In this document: one piece after another, positions 1-9,267 of the stretch
Numbering within the stretch: the first letter of the stretch is position 1
How the letters are laid out: each line of letters begins with the position of its first letter
Assembly: GCA_044376575.1 (NCBI GenBank)
Contig: JBILKR010000001.1
Coordinates: 1 to 64,000, forward strand
DNA from: BA4 sp044376575
Lineage (GTDB): Bacteria; Bacteroidota; Bacteroidia; CAIKAF01
Reading direction: 5' to 3'
DNA: 64,000 bases
The notes under the pieces: generated by a model
Databases searched by the model: none
Seen by the model: only the letters and a program-made list of their open reading frames with translations
Told to the model about the DNA's origin: nothing
Program-made: the position numbers and the translations under genes

Positions 1-371
1 CAATTATTATTACAGTCTTTTTCCCATGCATCTGTCCGGATATAAATTACAGAAGCAGATGTGTTATATTTAAGTCGAAGAGTTGTGTTTGTTCCAAACA
101 ACAGGCCATCAGGAACAGTTGAAACATTTCCGTTACTTCCCCCTCCAGGGAAATTTTCGCCGGAATAAAAACATTGCCCACCACTTTCTATAAACTCAAC
201 GTTATCAGAAGCCCATGCTTTCCAGGTATATTCTGGCGTTGCGACCTGATCTCCTCTTCCATCCCATCCCAGATATCTCAACTGCACTTCATAGTTTACA
301 TTCTGTGCGTTTAGAGAAAAAATGGATATACAGAAGAAAACAAAATATAAAACGGGGTAATTATTTTTCAT
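1..371 (-). CDS. Secreted protein, N-terminal part (cut by left edge)
   Basis: Reading down from the ATG at 371 gives about 123 residues with no stop before the window edge. Residues 1-22 form a clear signal peptide (MKNNYPVLYF..., hydrophobic core, then LNAQ as a likely signal peptidase I site). The mature part starts NVNYEVQLRYLGWDGRGDQ and is rich in Gly, Asn, Trp and aromatics. This resembles the first beta-rich domain of large Bacteroidota surface proteins, but I do not recognise a named family. A T9SS sorting domain would lie outside the window. The start codon touches a 10-bp inverted repeat (371-403). Confidence 0.75.
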   Translation of the reverse strand, partial: MKNNYPVLYFVFFCISIFSLNAQNVNYEVQLRYLGWDGRGDQVATPEYTWKAWASDNVEFIESGGQCFYSGENFPGGGSNGNVSTVPDGLLFGTNTTLRLKYNTSASVIYIRTDAWEKDCNNN

Positions 372-403
372 GCATTCAATATTTATTGCAATTATTGAAT
401 GCA
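371..403. repeat. Perfect 10-bp inverted repeat at the start of a secreted-protein gene
   Basis: TGCATTCAAT (371-380) and ATTGAATGCA (394-403) are exact reverse complements, separated by 13 bases. The left arm begins at the start codon of the leftmost minus-strand gene, so in RNA it would form a hairpin in the leader next to the start. In DNA it could be an operator. It also lies 3' of recQ, but it has no U-tract of the terminator type. Confidence 0.6.
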
Positions 404-451
404 ATTTAAAAAATGTTAAATAAAAATCAAGGACGGAGAGAGATTAAATTG

Positions 452-2653
452 TTAATTCCCCAAATCAGAAACAAACTTAATCTTCACTAATTGTAATTCG
501 AAGAGTTCATAAACATCTTCATATTCCTGCAACACTTCTTCCATCGATCCGTTTTCGGTATTTCTGAGCATTTCAAAAATCGCATCCTGATCCTCTTTTT
601 CAATAATCTGATTAATAAAATAACTCAAATCAAGTTTAGTTCCGGAATTGACGATAGTTTCCATTTCATGTATAAGCTCATCCATTGAAATTCCTTTCAT
701 AGAAGCAAAGTCGGTCAATGGGAGTTTTCTGTCTATGGCCTGAATAATGGCAACCTTAATGGCTGATTTATTAGCGACTGATTTGACGGTAAAATCTATC
801 GGTCGTTCTATCTCATTTTGCTGAACATAATTATTGATTAATTCAATAAATGGAGCTCCGTATTTTGCAGCCTTACCCTCTCCTACTCCCGAAATATGTT
901 TAAGCTCCTCCATGGTAATCGGATACTGTGTGGCCATTTCCTCGAGTGATGGATCCTGAAAAATTACAAAAGGCGGCAAATTTTGCTTTTTCGCGATTTG
1001 TTTGCGAATATCTTTAAGCATTGTTAGCAGCGCATTGTCTAAAGCCGTTCCGCCCTTTTGTTGAGTAATAATTGAGTCGTCTTCGTCTTCGGAAGAATAA
1101 TCCCTGTCTCTTGTAAACATAATTGTTTCAGGAGAAGACATGTAGTTTAATCCGATATCGCTGATAAATATTGTTCCGTAATTTTCAATTTCCTTGCTCA
1201 GAAAATTAGAAACCAGAGCCTGTCTGATTATAGCATTCCAAAAGCGTTCATCCTCATAATCTCCCTTTCCAAAAACATCTAACTGGTTATGCTTATATTG
1301 ACGAATTGCATTGTTCTCTTTACCCGTTAATACCGCAACGATGTGTTGAGGTTTAAAACGTCCTTTTAATTCCGTGATTACTTCCAGTAACAAACAAAGG
1401 TGGTCCTTAGCATCAAAACGCTCTTTCGGAGAGGCACAATTATCACAATATCCATTACAATCATTGGACGGATACTCTTCTCCAAAATAATGCAATAATG
1501 ATTTCCTACGACAACTGCTTGTTTCGGCAAAAGCCACCACTTCATTCATTAACAGTTTATTTATTTCCTGCTCTGCGATGGGCTTTCCGCTTAACAGCTT
1601 TTCCAGCTTGACGATATCATCATAAGCATAAAATGCTATGCAACGACCTTCTCCTCCATCTCTTCCGGCGCGACCAGTTTCCTGATAATAGCTTTCTAAA
1701 CTCTTGGGAATGTCGTGATGAATAATGTATCGAATATCCGGCTTGTCAATCCCCATTCCAAAAGCAATGGTCGCAACAATTACATCAACATCCTGCATTA
1801 AAAACAAGTCCTGATTTTTTGCTCTTGTTTTAGCATCCATTCCTGCGTGGTACGGAACTGCACTAACTCCGTTCACCTGAAGCATCTCTGCGAGTTCTTC
1901 CACCTTTTTTCTGCTTTGGCAGTAAACAATCCCTGACTTACCTGCTTGAGATTTTGCCAGTTTAATAATTTCTTTATTGACGTTTTTCTTAGGGCGAATT
2001 TCGTAATATAAATTATGCCTGTTGAACGAATCTTTATAAACCGTGGCATCAGACATTCCCAAATTTTTCAATATATCTTGTTGAACTTTCGGTGTTGCCG
2101 TTGCCGTTAATGCAATAATCGGAACCCTGTCAATCTCTTCAATGATGGGTCGCAGGCGTCGGTATTCCGGTCTAAAATCATGGCCCCACTCAGAAATACA
2201 ATGGGCTTCGTCAATAGCAAAAAAGGAAATTTTTATACTTTGTAAAAACTCTACATTCTCTTCTTTAGTAAGGGATTCGGGAGCAACATATAATAGTTTT
2301 GTTACACCGCTAATTATATCTTTTTTTACCCGATCTCTTTCTGACTTGGTAAGAGAAGAGTTAAAAAAGTGAGCCACTCCATCTATTTCTCCAAATCCCC
2401 GAACAGAATCCACTTGGTTTTTCATCAACGCAATTAGCGGAGAAACTATAATAGCTGTGCCCTCGCTTATTAAAGCCGGCAATTGGTAACACATTGATTT
2501 CCCGCCTCCGGTTGGCATAATCACGAAAGTGTCTCTTCCCTCTAGTAAATTCTTAATAATTGCCTCCTGCTGACCCTTAAATTTGTCAAACCCAAAAATT
2601 CTTTTCAATTGTTGGGACAAAACAATTTCTTCTGTCTCTATCATTTCTATCAT
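452..2653 (-). CDS. recQ: ATP-dependent DNA helicase RecQ
   Basis: 3'-5' superfamily 2 helicase for recombination and fork repair. Visible motifs: Walker A PTGGGKS (about 47-53), DEAH box (148-151), TATATP (about 183-188), the motif V/VI stretch with FGMGIDKPDIR and QETGRAGRDG (about 298-332). The RecQ zinc site follows as C381, C399, C403 and C406. A winged-helix RQC region comes next and an HRDC domain lies at about 540-615. Residues 620-733 form a C-terminal extension common in Bacteroidota RecQ. An acidic linker (SSEDEDD) separates RQC and HRDC. ATG codons at 2653 and 2644 are both possible starts. The gene stands alone, divergent from the PhoX-like gene. Confidence 0.97.
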   Translation of the reverse strand: MIEMIETEEIVLSQQLKRIFGFDKFKGQQEAIIKNLLEGRDTFVIMPTGGGKSMCYQLPALISEGTAIIVSPLIALMKNQVDSVRGFGEIDGVAHFFNSSLTKSERDRVKKDIISGVTKLLYVAPESLTKEENVEFLQSIKISFFAIDEAHCISEWGHDFRPEYRRLRPIIEEIDRVPIIALTATATPKVQQDILKNLGMSDATVYKDSFNRHNLYYEIRPKKNVNKEIIKLAKSQAGKSGIVYCQSRKKVEELAEMLQVNGVSAVPYHAGMDAKTRAKNQDLFLMQDVDVIVATIAFGMGIDKPDIRYIIHHDIPKSLESYYQETGRAGRDGGEGRCIAFYAYDDIVKLEKLLSGKPIAEQEINKLLMNEVVAFAETSSCRRKSLLHYFGEEYPSNDCNGYCDNCASPKERFDAKDHLCLLLEVITELKGRFKPQHIVAVLTGKENNAIRQYKHNQLDVFGKGDYEDERFWNAIIRQALVSNFLSKEIENYGTIFISDIGLNYMSSPETIMFTRDRDYSSEDEDDSIITQQKGGTALDNALLTMLKDIRKQIAKKQNLPPFVIFQDPSLEEMATQYPITMEELKHISGVGEGKAAKYGAPFIELINNYVQQNEIERPIDFTVKSVANKSAIKVAIIQAIDRKLPLTDFASMKGISMDELIHEMETIVNSGTKLDLSYFINQIIEKEDQDAIFEMLRNTENGSMEEVLQEYEDVYELFELQLVKIKFVSDLGN

Positions 2654-2815
2654 ATAGGTAAATATAATATGTTTTTTTTTATTAAAAAATGATTAAACCA
2701 ATTTTAACACTAAATCAATTTTATCAATTTTCGAATCTGCATTTTATAAATTAATAATGAAATTTATTTCTATTTTTATTCAGAGTAAATAACGTAGAAA
2801 GAAAATTTTTATTCA

Positions 2816-4243
2816 ATGCGTAAAACAACTATTCAGCTTTTGATCGCCTGTTTTATTTTTTCATGTAAAGCACAACAGCCTTTTATTCCTCTTGCACCAA
2901 AAGATTTATCGGAATCTCTCATCATCCCATCTGGGTTTTCTTATAATATAGTTTTTTCGGAAGGAGATTCTGTTGATTCTAAAAATGGGCGAACCCCATC
3001 TAAAGGGCAAAATGATATGATTTATTATTTGCCTGAAAGCGGCAACAGCAAAAAAGGTGTGTTGTATATTAGTCATGAATCAATGGTTGTAAACCCCGTA
3101 TTGGGAGATGGTGGGGGGGCATCTCTTGTTGGTGTTGAGCTTATTAATGGAAAATGGAGAAATACAGGTTATAAAAAAAATGTAGACTTTGATCCCGTGG
3201 GTGGCACTGTTTTTAACTGTGGTGGCACTCTAACGCCCAAAGGAACGATTGTTACTGCAGAAGAATTATTTCCTTCTTATGTTGCTAAACTCAAAAAACA
3301 GGGCGTTACAACATTAAAAGGCGACGGGAAGTTAACGTTGGAAGAAAATTTCGGATGGATGGTAGAGGTTGATCCCGTAACCGGTGTCGCCATTCAAAAA
3401 ATCCGAAACTTCGGACGATTTACACATGAAGACGCATATTTTACGGCAGATGGAAAAACGGTTTATCTAACAGACGATCATTGTCCTGCCGTGTTCTTTA
3501 AATATGAATCAGAAAAACCGAATGATTACACTTTCGGCCAGTTGTTTGCCTTTCAACAATCCAATGACGGAAAAACAGGAAAATGGATTCCACTTCCGAT
3601 GTCACTTGATTCGCTGGTTGATATCAGAAATGTTGCGATTAGACTGGGGGCCACAATGTTTATGCGACACGAGTGGATTGATGAGTTTAATGGTAAAATA
3701 TATATCAATGAAACCGGATACGACACAATTGACTATCGCACTGAAATTGCAAGAGGAGGAACTGTGCCCTATTATTTAAGAACCCATCATCAGATAAAAG
3801 AGGGTGTATATGCTGATCCATACGGCAGGGTGTTAGTTTTTGATCCGGTAGATTTGTCAATGAAAGAACTGGTCGCAGGAGGAAAAATTGAAAAAGATGG
3901 CGGGTTCTTTAGTAATCCCGATGGATTGTTTATTGGCAAAATCAATGGACATCCATATCTGATCATCAGCGAAGACATTACAGATATTACGCTTGGACGA
4001 GTAAGTGAAGAAGCAAAAAAACAAAACAGGGTGATAAATGAAATCTACTTTTTAGATGCAACTCTTGCTAATCCGACAAGAGAGGATTTATTGCGTTTTG
4101 CGATTGCTCCAGCTGGAAGTGAAACAACAGGAAATTTTATAACCCCCGATGGAAAAACATATTTTGTAAATATTCAACATCCCGATAAAACAAATCCGCC
4201 TCCATTTAATAAAAGCACGACGATTGCGATTCAGGGATTTTAA
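2816..4243 (+). CDS. PhoX/DUF839 family phosphatase-like lipoprotein
   Basis: 475 residues. The N-terminus is a lipoprotein signal with IFSC at residues 14-17, so the protein is probably tethered to an envelope membrane. The rest resembles the PhoX/DUF839 family, calcium- and iron-dependent beta-propeller phosphatases that release phosphate from phosphomonoesters. Supporting landmarks are the early ISHES segment, the GGTVFNCGGTLTP segment, the FTHEDAYFTADGKTVYLTDD stretch and a late TPDGKTYFVNIQHP segment, all typical of the fold. Metal ligands were not checked one by one. The next gene starts 35 bases downstream on the same strand. No Pho-type regulator is nearby. Confidence 0.8.
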   Translation: MRKTTIQLLIACFIFSCKAQQPFIPLAPKDLSESLIIPSGFSYNIVFSEGDSVDSKNGRTPSKGQNDMIYYLPESGNSKKGVLYISHESMVVNPVLGDGGGASLVGVELINGKWRNTGYKKNVDFDPVGGTVFNCGGTLTPKGTIVTAEELFPSYVAKLKKQGVTTLKGDGKLTLEENFGWMVEVDPVTGVAIQKIRNFGRFTHEDAYFTADGKTVYLTDDHCPAVFFKYESEKPNDYTFGQLFAFQQSNDGKTGKWIPLPMSLDSLVDIRNVAIRLGATMFMRHEWIDEFNGKIYINETGYDTIDYRTEIARGGTVPYYLRTHHQIKEGVYADPYGRVLVFDPVDLSMKELVAGGKIEKDGGFFSNPDGLFIGKINGHPYLIISEDITDITLGRVSEEAKKQNRVINEIYFLDATLANPTREDLLRFAIAPAGSETTGNFITPDGKTYFVNIQHPDKTNPPPFNKSTTIAIQGF

Positions 4244-4277
4244 TGCCAAAATCGTATCATTGTCATAATTAAATTAT

Positions 4278-5540
4278 ATGAAAAGATTTTTCACTTTAAT
4301 TACAATTGTTATTTCCGCACATCTATATGCTCAACAATGTGCTACACACGATGTGTATCTAAAAAATATTTCTACACATCCGAAATACGAACAAGCTGTC
4401 GTTTCTGCATTTGAGCAAGCCAAAGAATGGGCTAGTCAAAACGGATGGAAAAAATCAGGTGGCGTATATCAAATTCCTGTTGTAGTTCATATTTTACATA
4501 TGAATGCCGCTCAGAATTTAGATGATTCTTTGGTGCACAATCAAATTGATGTTTTGAACGAAGATTTCAGACGGTTAAATGCTGATACCGCATTGACTCG
4601 CAATGAATTTAAACCCATCGCGGCAGATGCTCAAATCGAATTTTATTTAGCAACTATTGATCCGGATGGAAATCCCACGAATGGAATAACCCGAACGGTT
4701 GGCACTCCAGCTTTTGGAACCTATACGCCATTTGATGATAATGCAAAATTTGATTCGCTTGGCGGAAAAACGGCATGGCCAACCAACAGATACCTGAATA
4801 TATGGGTATGCGATCTGGTGTTTGGATTTGGGATTCTTGGTTATGCGTATCCCCCCGTTGGAAATGTTCCCAATTGGGATCCTGGCGTTGCCCCGCTTGA
4901 CCCTGGAAAACAAGGAGTTGTTATACATTATGCAGTATTTGGAAGAAATAACCCCAACGCAAGTGGACCACTGAGCATGGTAAACAGGGGAAGAACAGTA
5001 ACACATGAAGTGGGACACTACCTTGGATTAAGACATGTATGGGGTGATGGAGACTGCACTATGGATGACGGAATACAAGATACACCAGATGCAAGCGACA
5101 ACGCCCAACAAATTTGTGACTGGACAAAAAACACATGCACAGAAACATCAGGACCAGAACTACCTGACAATATTGAAAATTTTATGGATTACGCATCTGA
5201 CTCCTGTATGAATATGTTTACAGAAGGCCAAGTAACCATTATGCGTTATATTCTCGAAGAGTTCCGCCCTGAACTTATTGGCCTTCCCGCATCTATTAAT
5301 GAATATGAAAATATACAACAATTAATTTCTGTTTATCCAAATCCTGCTATCACTTCCGTAGAAATTAGAATTCATAGTTCTTTAAAAATGCTAAATGCAG
5401 AAATTGTTGATATGCAAGGCGCGGTGATTTATTCAGCAGATAAAAGCCATGTATCTGTTCAATCTTTATGTTCAGGAATATATTTTATTCGCGTTTATAC
5501 AAATCAGGGAACAATTACAAAAAAGCTGGTAAAACAATAA
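4278..5540 (+). CDS. Secreted M43 (cytophagalysin/pappalysin-like) zinc metalloprotease with T9SS sorting domain
   Basis: 420 residues with a signal peptide (cleavage near HLYAQQ). The extended metzincin zinc motif HEVGHYLGLRH lies at 243-253 with E244 as the general base. The segment NFMDY...CMNMFT (301-314) carries the Met-turn region of the M43 family. Cys260, Cys280, Cys287 and Cys310 flank the site and may form disulfides and bind calcium as in relatives. The last 70 residues start with VYPNPA and end KKLVKQ, a type A T9SS sorting domain, so export to the surface or medium is expected. Likely substrates are proteins or peptides. It may share a transcript with the PhoX-like gene upstream. 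Confidence 0.95.
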   Translation: MKRFFTLITIVISAHLYAQQCATHDVYLKNISTHPKYEQAVVSAFEQAKEWASQNGWKKSGGVYQIPVVVHILHMNAAQNLDDSLVHNQIDVLNEDFRRLNADTALTRNEFKPIAADAQIEFYLATIDPDGNPTNGITRTVGTPAFGTYTPFDDNAKFDSLGGKTAWPTNRYLNIWVCDLVFGFGILGYAYPPVGNVPNWDPGVAPLDPGKQGVVIHYAVFGRNNPNASGPLSMVNRGRTVTHEVGHYLGLRHVWGDGDCTMDDGIQDTPDASDNAQQICDWTKNTCTETSGPELPDNIENFMDYASDSCMNMFTEGQVTIMRYILEEFRPELIGLPASINEYENIQQLISVYPNPAITSVEIRIHSSLKMLNAEIVDMQGAVIYSADKSHVSVQSLCSGIYFIRVYTNQGTITKKLVKQ

Positions 5541-5550
5541 TTTGAAAAGA

Positions 5551-6414
5551 TTATTTTTTGCTTTTAATTTTTTCCGTTTGTGATTGAGGTGTGCTGAATA
5601 GTTTTTTACATTTATTCAACCATCCTTTTGTAGCTCTTATTTCTTGCCATAATGAGCGGTATTCGTGTATCGCAATTTCTATGGGATGAAAGGAATCAAT
5701 ATTTTTTGTAATACCATATACCACTTTTTCATTTTCCACCTGGAATGTTCCGAAAATACGATCCCAAATAATAAGAATGCCTCCGTGATTTTTATCTATG
5801 TATTTTTCGTTTGAACCATGATGCACCCGATGATGAGACGGGGTATTGAGCACCCATTCAAACAGGCCTGTCTTTCCAACATATTCGGTATGAAGAAAAA
5901 ATTGATAGACAAGGCTGATAGAAATCTGAATAAATATCATTCCCGGTTCAAACCCGATAACTGCAAGCCACATCCACCAAATATATTTGTGAAAAAGTTC
6001 ACCCCAGCTCTGGCGCAATGCAACAGCCAGATTATATTGCTGACTGCTATGGTGGTTAACATGCCCCGCCCAAAACAGTCTCACTTCGTGGCAAGAACGA
6101 TGATGAAGATAAAATGAGAAATCTTCAAGCAGAAACAAAATAACCCAACTCCATATCCATTGTTTTTCAAAAGTGTAAATCCGGTGTACATATAAAAAAT
6201 GGAATATATAAAATACGGCGCCCTTCACTAAAAAATTTATTGGCGCACTTCCCATCCCCATCAAAATACTTGCTCGCGCGTCTTTGCGATGATAACTCAT
6301 TCCGGCTTTTTCACTAAATAACCATTCAACAACTATAAAAACCAAGAACACAGGAACTGCCCATTGCATTACGGGATCTTGATTTATGTACAATAAATTT
6401 ATAACACATTCCAT
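5551..6414 (-). CDS. Fatty acid hydroxylase/sterol desaturase superfamily membrane protein
   Basis: 287 residues with several membrane segments. The eight-histidine di-iron pattern is visible: HHRSCHE (104-110), HVNHH (118-122), H175 and HHRVHH (194-199), plus H210 in the KNHGG that follows. This set and the surrounding LEDFSFYLHHR and LFEWVLNTPSHHRVHHG text match the alkylglycerol monooxygenase/C5-desaturase-like branch common in Bacteroidota. It should use O2 to hydroxylate or desaturate a membrane lipid; the substrate cannot be read from sequence. It ends 10 bases from the convergent protease gene and is divergent from the HYC_CC_PP gene. Confidence 0.9.
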   Translation of the reverse strand: MECVINLLYINQDPVMQWAVPVFLVFIVVEWLFSEKAGMSYHRKDARASILMGMGSAPINFLVKGAVFYIFHFLYVHRIYTFEKQWIWSWVILFLLEDFSFYLHHRSCHEVRLFWAGHVNHHSSQQYNLAVALRQSWGELFHKYIWWMWLAVIGFEPGMIFIQISISLVYQFFLHTEYVGKTGLFEWVLNTPSHHRVHHGSNEKYIDKNHGGILIIWDRIFGTFQVENEKVVYGITKNIDSFHPIEIAIHEYRSLWQEIRATKGWLNKCKKLFSTPQSQTEKIKSKK

Positions 6415-6434
6415 GAAATAAAATTAACAGGAAT

Positions 6435-6468
6435 TTTGACTGAACAATCAGCAGATTGATTATTTTTG
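6435..6468 (+). promoter_or_regulatory. Bacteroidota-type promoter for the HYC_CC_PP/TonB-receptor pair
   Basis: TTTG at 6435-6438 and TATTTTTG at 6461-6468 match the -33/-7 consensus with a 22-base spacer. The predicted transcription start falls at or next to the ATG at 6474, which would make the mRNA leaderless or nearly so. Confidence 0.5.
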
Positions 6469-6473
6469 ATACC

Positions 6474-6935
6474 ATGAAAAGGGAAGCAATTGCTTTATTT
6501 CTATTAATTATTTTTGTTTCCGGATCAATGGGCTTCGCAATTACGGAACACCATTGTTCTTCTTCCGGCGAATCTCGCTTTTACTGGACACCTACTTTTA
6601 CTCACGATTGTAAAGAAAAACAAGCAGAAACTAGCTGTTGTAAAGAAGAAAAAATCACAGAATCATGTTGTAAAAAAACAGAAAAAGAGCCCCTGAATAA
6701 TTGTATTTCGAATGCCGATTTTGAATGCTGTTCCATTGATGATACTTTGATTCGTGTTAACTCTTCTTTTTCTGCTTCAAATACTGTAAGTTTTTTATTC
6801 CATCTTACTGTTATCTGTTTTCATTCCAACATCAGTCTGTATAAAAACTTTACTTTTTTAGAATATAAACCGCTCTCGCCTCCCTTTCTCGTCAAACGAG
6901 GGCAACAGTCTTTACTTTCTACTTTCAGAATTTGA
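6474..6935 (+). CDS. HYC_CC_PP family small cysteine-rich envelope protein
   Basis: 153 residues from ATG 6474; an upstream TTG at 6456 lies ahead of a promoter-like site and is unlikely. A signal-like hydrophobic N-terminus is followed by EHHC, then paired cysteines (SCC at two sites, ECC) among lysines, and PPFL near the end. These features match the HYC_CC_PP proteins of Bacteroidota, which are typically encoded just before a TonB-dependent receptor, as here. The Cys/His pattern suggests metal handling, perhaps copper or zinc, but no function is proven. The receptor starts 49 bases downstream on the same strand. Confidence 0.8.
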   Translation: MKREAIALFLLIIFVSGSMGFAITEHHCSSSGESRFYWTPTFTHDCKEKQAETSCCKEEKITESCCKKTEKEPLNNCISNADFECCSIDDTLIRVNSSFSASNTVSFLFHLTVICFHSNISLYKNFTFLEYKPLSPPFLVKRGQQSLLSTFRI

Positions 6936-6984
6936 TTGATGAATTGATTTTTTGTTGAATTCAATTATTGATCAAATTATTTTT

Positions 6985-9183
6985 ATGAAGTTTATTTATT
7001 TATTTATTTATTTTGGAGTGGGTATTTCTTATTTATCCGCACAAGCGCCGATAACAGGCATAGTTAAAGATATCGCCGGCTCTCCACTTCCGGGGGTTAA
7101 TATTTTTTTTATAAATACAACCAAAGGAACAAGCAGCGAACAAAACGGTACGTTTAGTCTCTCTGTAGGTGACACCATCGAACATGACATTGTATTCTCT
7201 TATATAGGATTACTTCCTGATACAATTCGTGCAAAATCCGGAGATAACATTACCATCGCGTTGGCAGAAAGTCGAGAACTTCAAACTGTAGTCATTGAAG
7301 AAACGCGAAGAAGTTTTTTCAATACAAGTTCTGCAGCATTAATTGAAAATCTGACTCAAGTAGAATTCAGAAAAGCAGCCTGCTGTAACCTCTCTGAAAG
7401 CTTTGAAACTAATGCCTCCGTTGACGTGAGCTTCAGTGATGCAATAACAGGAGCAAAACACATTTCTTTGCTTGGGCTTGACGGGAAATACGTACAACTC
7501 ACAACAGAGCAGATTCCATCTATTCGCGGACTTGCAGCTCCTTTCGGTCTTTCTTATGTTGCCGGGCCATGGCTAGAAAGTATACAGATTGCAAAAGGTG
7601 CCGGATCGGTAGTGAATGGCTATGAAGGACTAACCGGACAGATTAATATAGAATTACGAAAGCCCGAAAAAGATGTGAGACTGGCGGTAAATGCCTATGT
7701 AAATCACATGGGAAGAGCAGAAGGAAATCTCATCGCCACGCATCGTCTGAAAGGCGGCAAATGGTTTACATCAATCCTTTTGAATGGAAACTATTTTAAT
7801 ACTCCTGCAGATGAAAATGGAGATACATTTTTAGACCTTCCTCTGCTGAAACAAATCAGTGGAGTTCACCGATGGAAATACTATGGAAAAAAAATGGAGT
7901 CTGAATTTGGAGTCCGTGGATTGACAGAATGGAGAGACGGTGGAAATCTTGCCTACATTCAAAACGATTCGCTTCTTACTCCCTATGGCTTAAGTCTGCG
8001 AACCTGGCGTGCCGAGGGTTTTGGAAAGACAGGATTTTTCTTTGACGGACAGCCGTGGAAAAGTTTGGGTATTCAAGCCAATGGGATATATCATGATCAG
8101 AGAGGTTTTTTTGGTGAACGAAACTACACCGGAACACAAAAAAATGCATTTCTCAATGTGATTTATCAATCCATGCTTGGAAATACGCAACATACATTTA
8201 AAACCGGTGGAACATTTATTTTTGATGAGGTAAGTGAGGTGCTTGATTCTTTGGTGTTGACAAGAACGGAATTAGTCGGTGGCGGTTTTTTTGAATATAC
8301 ATATCAACATCTTGACAAAGTGAGTTTGGTATTGGGTGGGCGAATTGATTATCATTCTATGTTTGGCATTATGCCAACGCCGCGTTTAAATTTCAGATGG
8401 GAAATAACAAAAGGTCTTGTATTCAGATTATCTGGAGGTAGAGGTTGGCGTGTGCCTAATTTATTCGCAGAAAACACAACCGTGTTGGTTTCTTCTAGAA
8501 TTGTTAATCTTACAAATTATTCAATTACCCCTGAAGTTGCATGGAACGTTGGAACAAGTATTCAATATAAAACAATGATTGGCGACAGGGAAATATCTTT
8601 TGTTACAGATTTTTTCAGAACTGATTTTTCTCAACAATTATTGGTTGACAGAGAAGATCAAACTTCGGTAAAATTTTACAACCTCGCCGGCAACTCTTTT
8701 GCCAATGTTTTTCAATTTACCGCAAATGCAGAAACATTTAAAAACCTATTTGTTCGAGTTGCATACAAATGGCAAGATGTAAGGGCTACATACGGTGGAG
8801 TGTTAGAGCGGGTACCACTTGTTTCAGAACACAAAGCGTTTTTAAATCTTGAATATAAAATTCCCAAATGGGGGCTTGGATTTGATTTTACAACAAAGCT
8901 TAACGGACCGGGAAGAGTTCCTCCTGTAAAATCAGGGCCGGGAGCATCACTGCCTGGTTCATCTCCCTGGTTTGTGTTATTAAATGCACAAATTTCAAAA
9001 GATTTTAAAATATTTGACTGGTATGTCGGTTGTGAAAACATTACAGGATATACCCAGTCGCAACCTATTATTGATGCGCAGAATCCATTAGGTAATAATT
9101 TTGATGCATCATTGGTCTGGGCTCCGATATTTGGAAGAATGTTTTATACAGGAATAAATGTGAAGCTGGATTATAAAAAATAA
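6985..9183 (+). CDS. TonB-dependent outer-membrane receptor with carboxypeptidase-like N-terminal domain
   Basis: 732 residues from ATG 6985 (an in-frame TTG at 6952 precedes the signal peptide and is less likely). The signal peptide ends near LSAQ. A carboxypeptidase-regulatory-like domain (ITGIVKDIAGSPLPGVNIFF) covers about residues 20-105, then a plug (about 120-225), then a beta-barrel to a C-terminal YTGINVKLDYKK strand. The plug holds an adjacent cysteine pair in RKAACCNLSES, seen in receptors paired with HYC_CC_PP proteins. It should import a scarce ligand using TonB energy; a metal or metal chelate is the best guess given the partner. No TonB or ExbBD gene is in the window. Confidence 0.93.
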   Translation: MKFIYLFIYFGVGISYLSAQAPITGIVKDIAGSPLPGVNIFFINTTKGTSSEQNGTFSLSVGDTIEHDIVFSYIGLLPDTIRAKSGDNITIALAESRELQTVVIEETRRSFFNTSSAALIENLTQVEFRKAACCNLSESFETNASVDVSFSDAITGAKHISLLGLDGKYVQLTTEQIPSIRGLAAPFGLSYVAGPWLESIQIAKGAGSVVNGYEGLTGQINIELRKPEKDVRLAVNAYVNHMGRAEGNLIATHRLKGGKWFTSILLNGNYFNTPADENGDTFLDLPLLKQISGVHRWKYYGKKMESEFGVRGLTEWRDGGNLAYIQNDSLLTPYGLSLRTWRAEGFGKTGFFFDGQPWKSLGIQANGIYHDQRGFFGERNYTGTQKNAFLNVIYQSMLGNTQHTFKTGGTFIFDEVSEVLDSLVLTRTELVGGGFFEYTYQHLDKVSLVLGGRIDYHSMFGIMPTPRLNFRWEITKGLVFRLSGGRGWRVPNLFAENTTVLVSSRIVNLTNYSITPEVAWNVGTSIQYKTMIGDREISFVTDFFRTDFSQQLLVDREDQTSVKFYNLAGNSFANVFQFTANAETFKNLFVRVAYKWQDVRATYGGVLERVPLVSEHKAFLNLEYKIPKWGLGFDFTTKLNGPGRVPPVKSGPGASLPGSSPWFVLLNAQISKDFKIFDWYVGCENITGYTQSQPIIDAQNPLGNNFDASLVWAPIFGRMFYTGINVKLDYKK

Positions 9184-9243
9184 AACCGGGTCGCTTTGTT
9201 AAAAAATATTTCAGCACGTCGACATACCACAATAGAACAACAT

Positions 9244-9251
9244 TAGTTTTG
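9244..9251 (+). promoter_or_regulatory. -7 promoter element upstream of the small lipoprotein gene
   Basis: TAGTTTTG fits TAnnTTTG and ends 16 bases before the ATG at 9268. No good -33 TTTG is visible. Confidence 0.4.
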
Positions 9252-9267
9252 CATAAAAATTAACCGC

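Noticed and set aside
215..409. Plus-strand 64-codon ORF
   Set aside because: It is antisense to the better supported signal-peptide gene at 1-371 and shows no domain.
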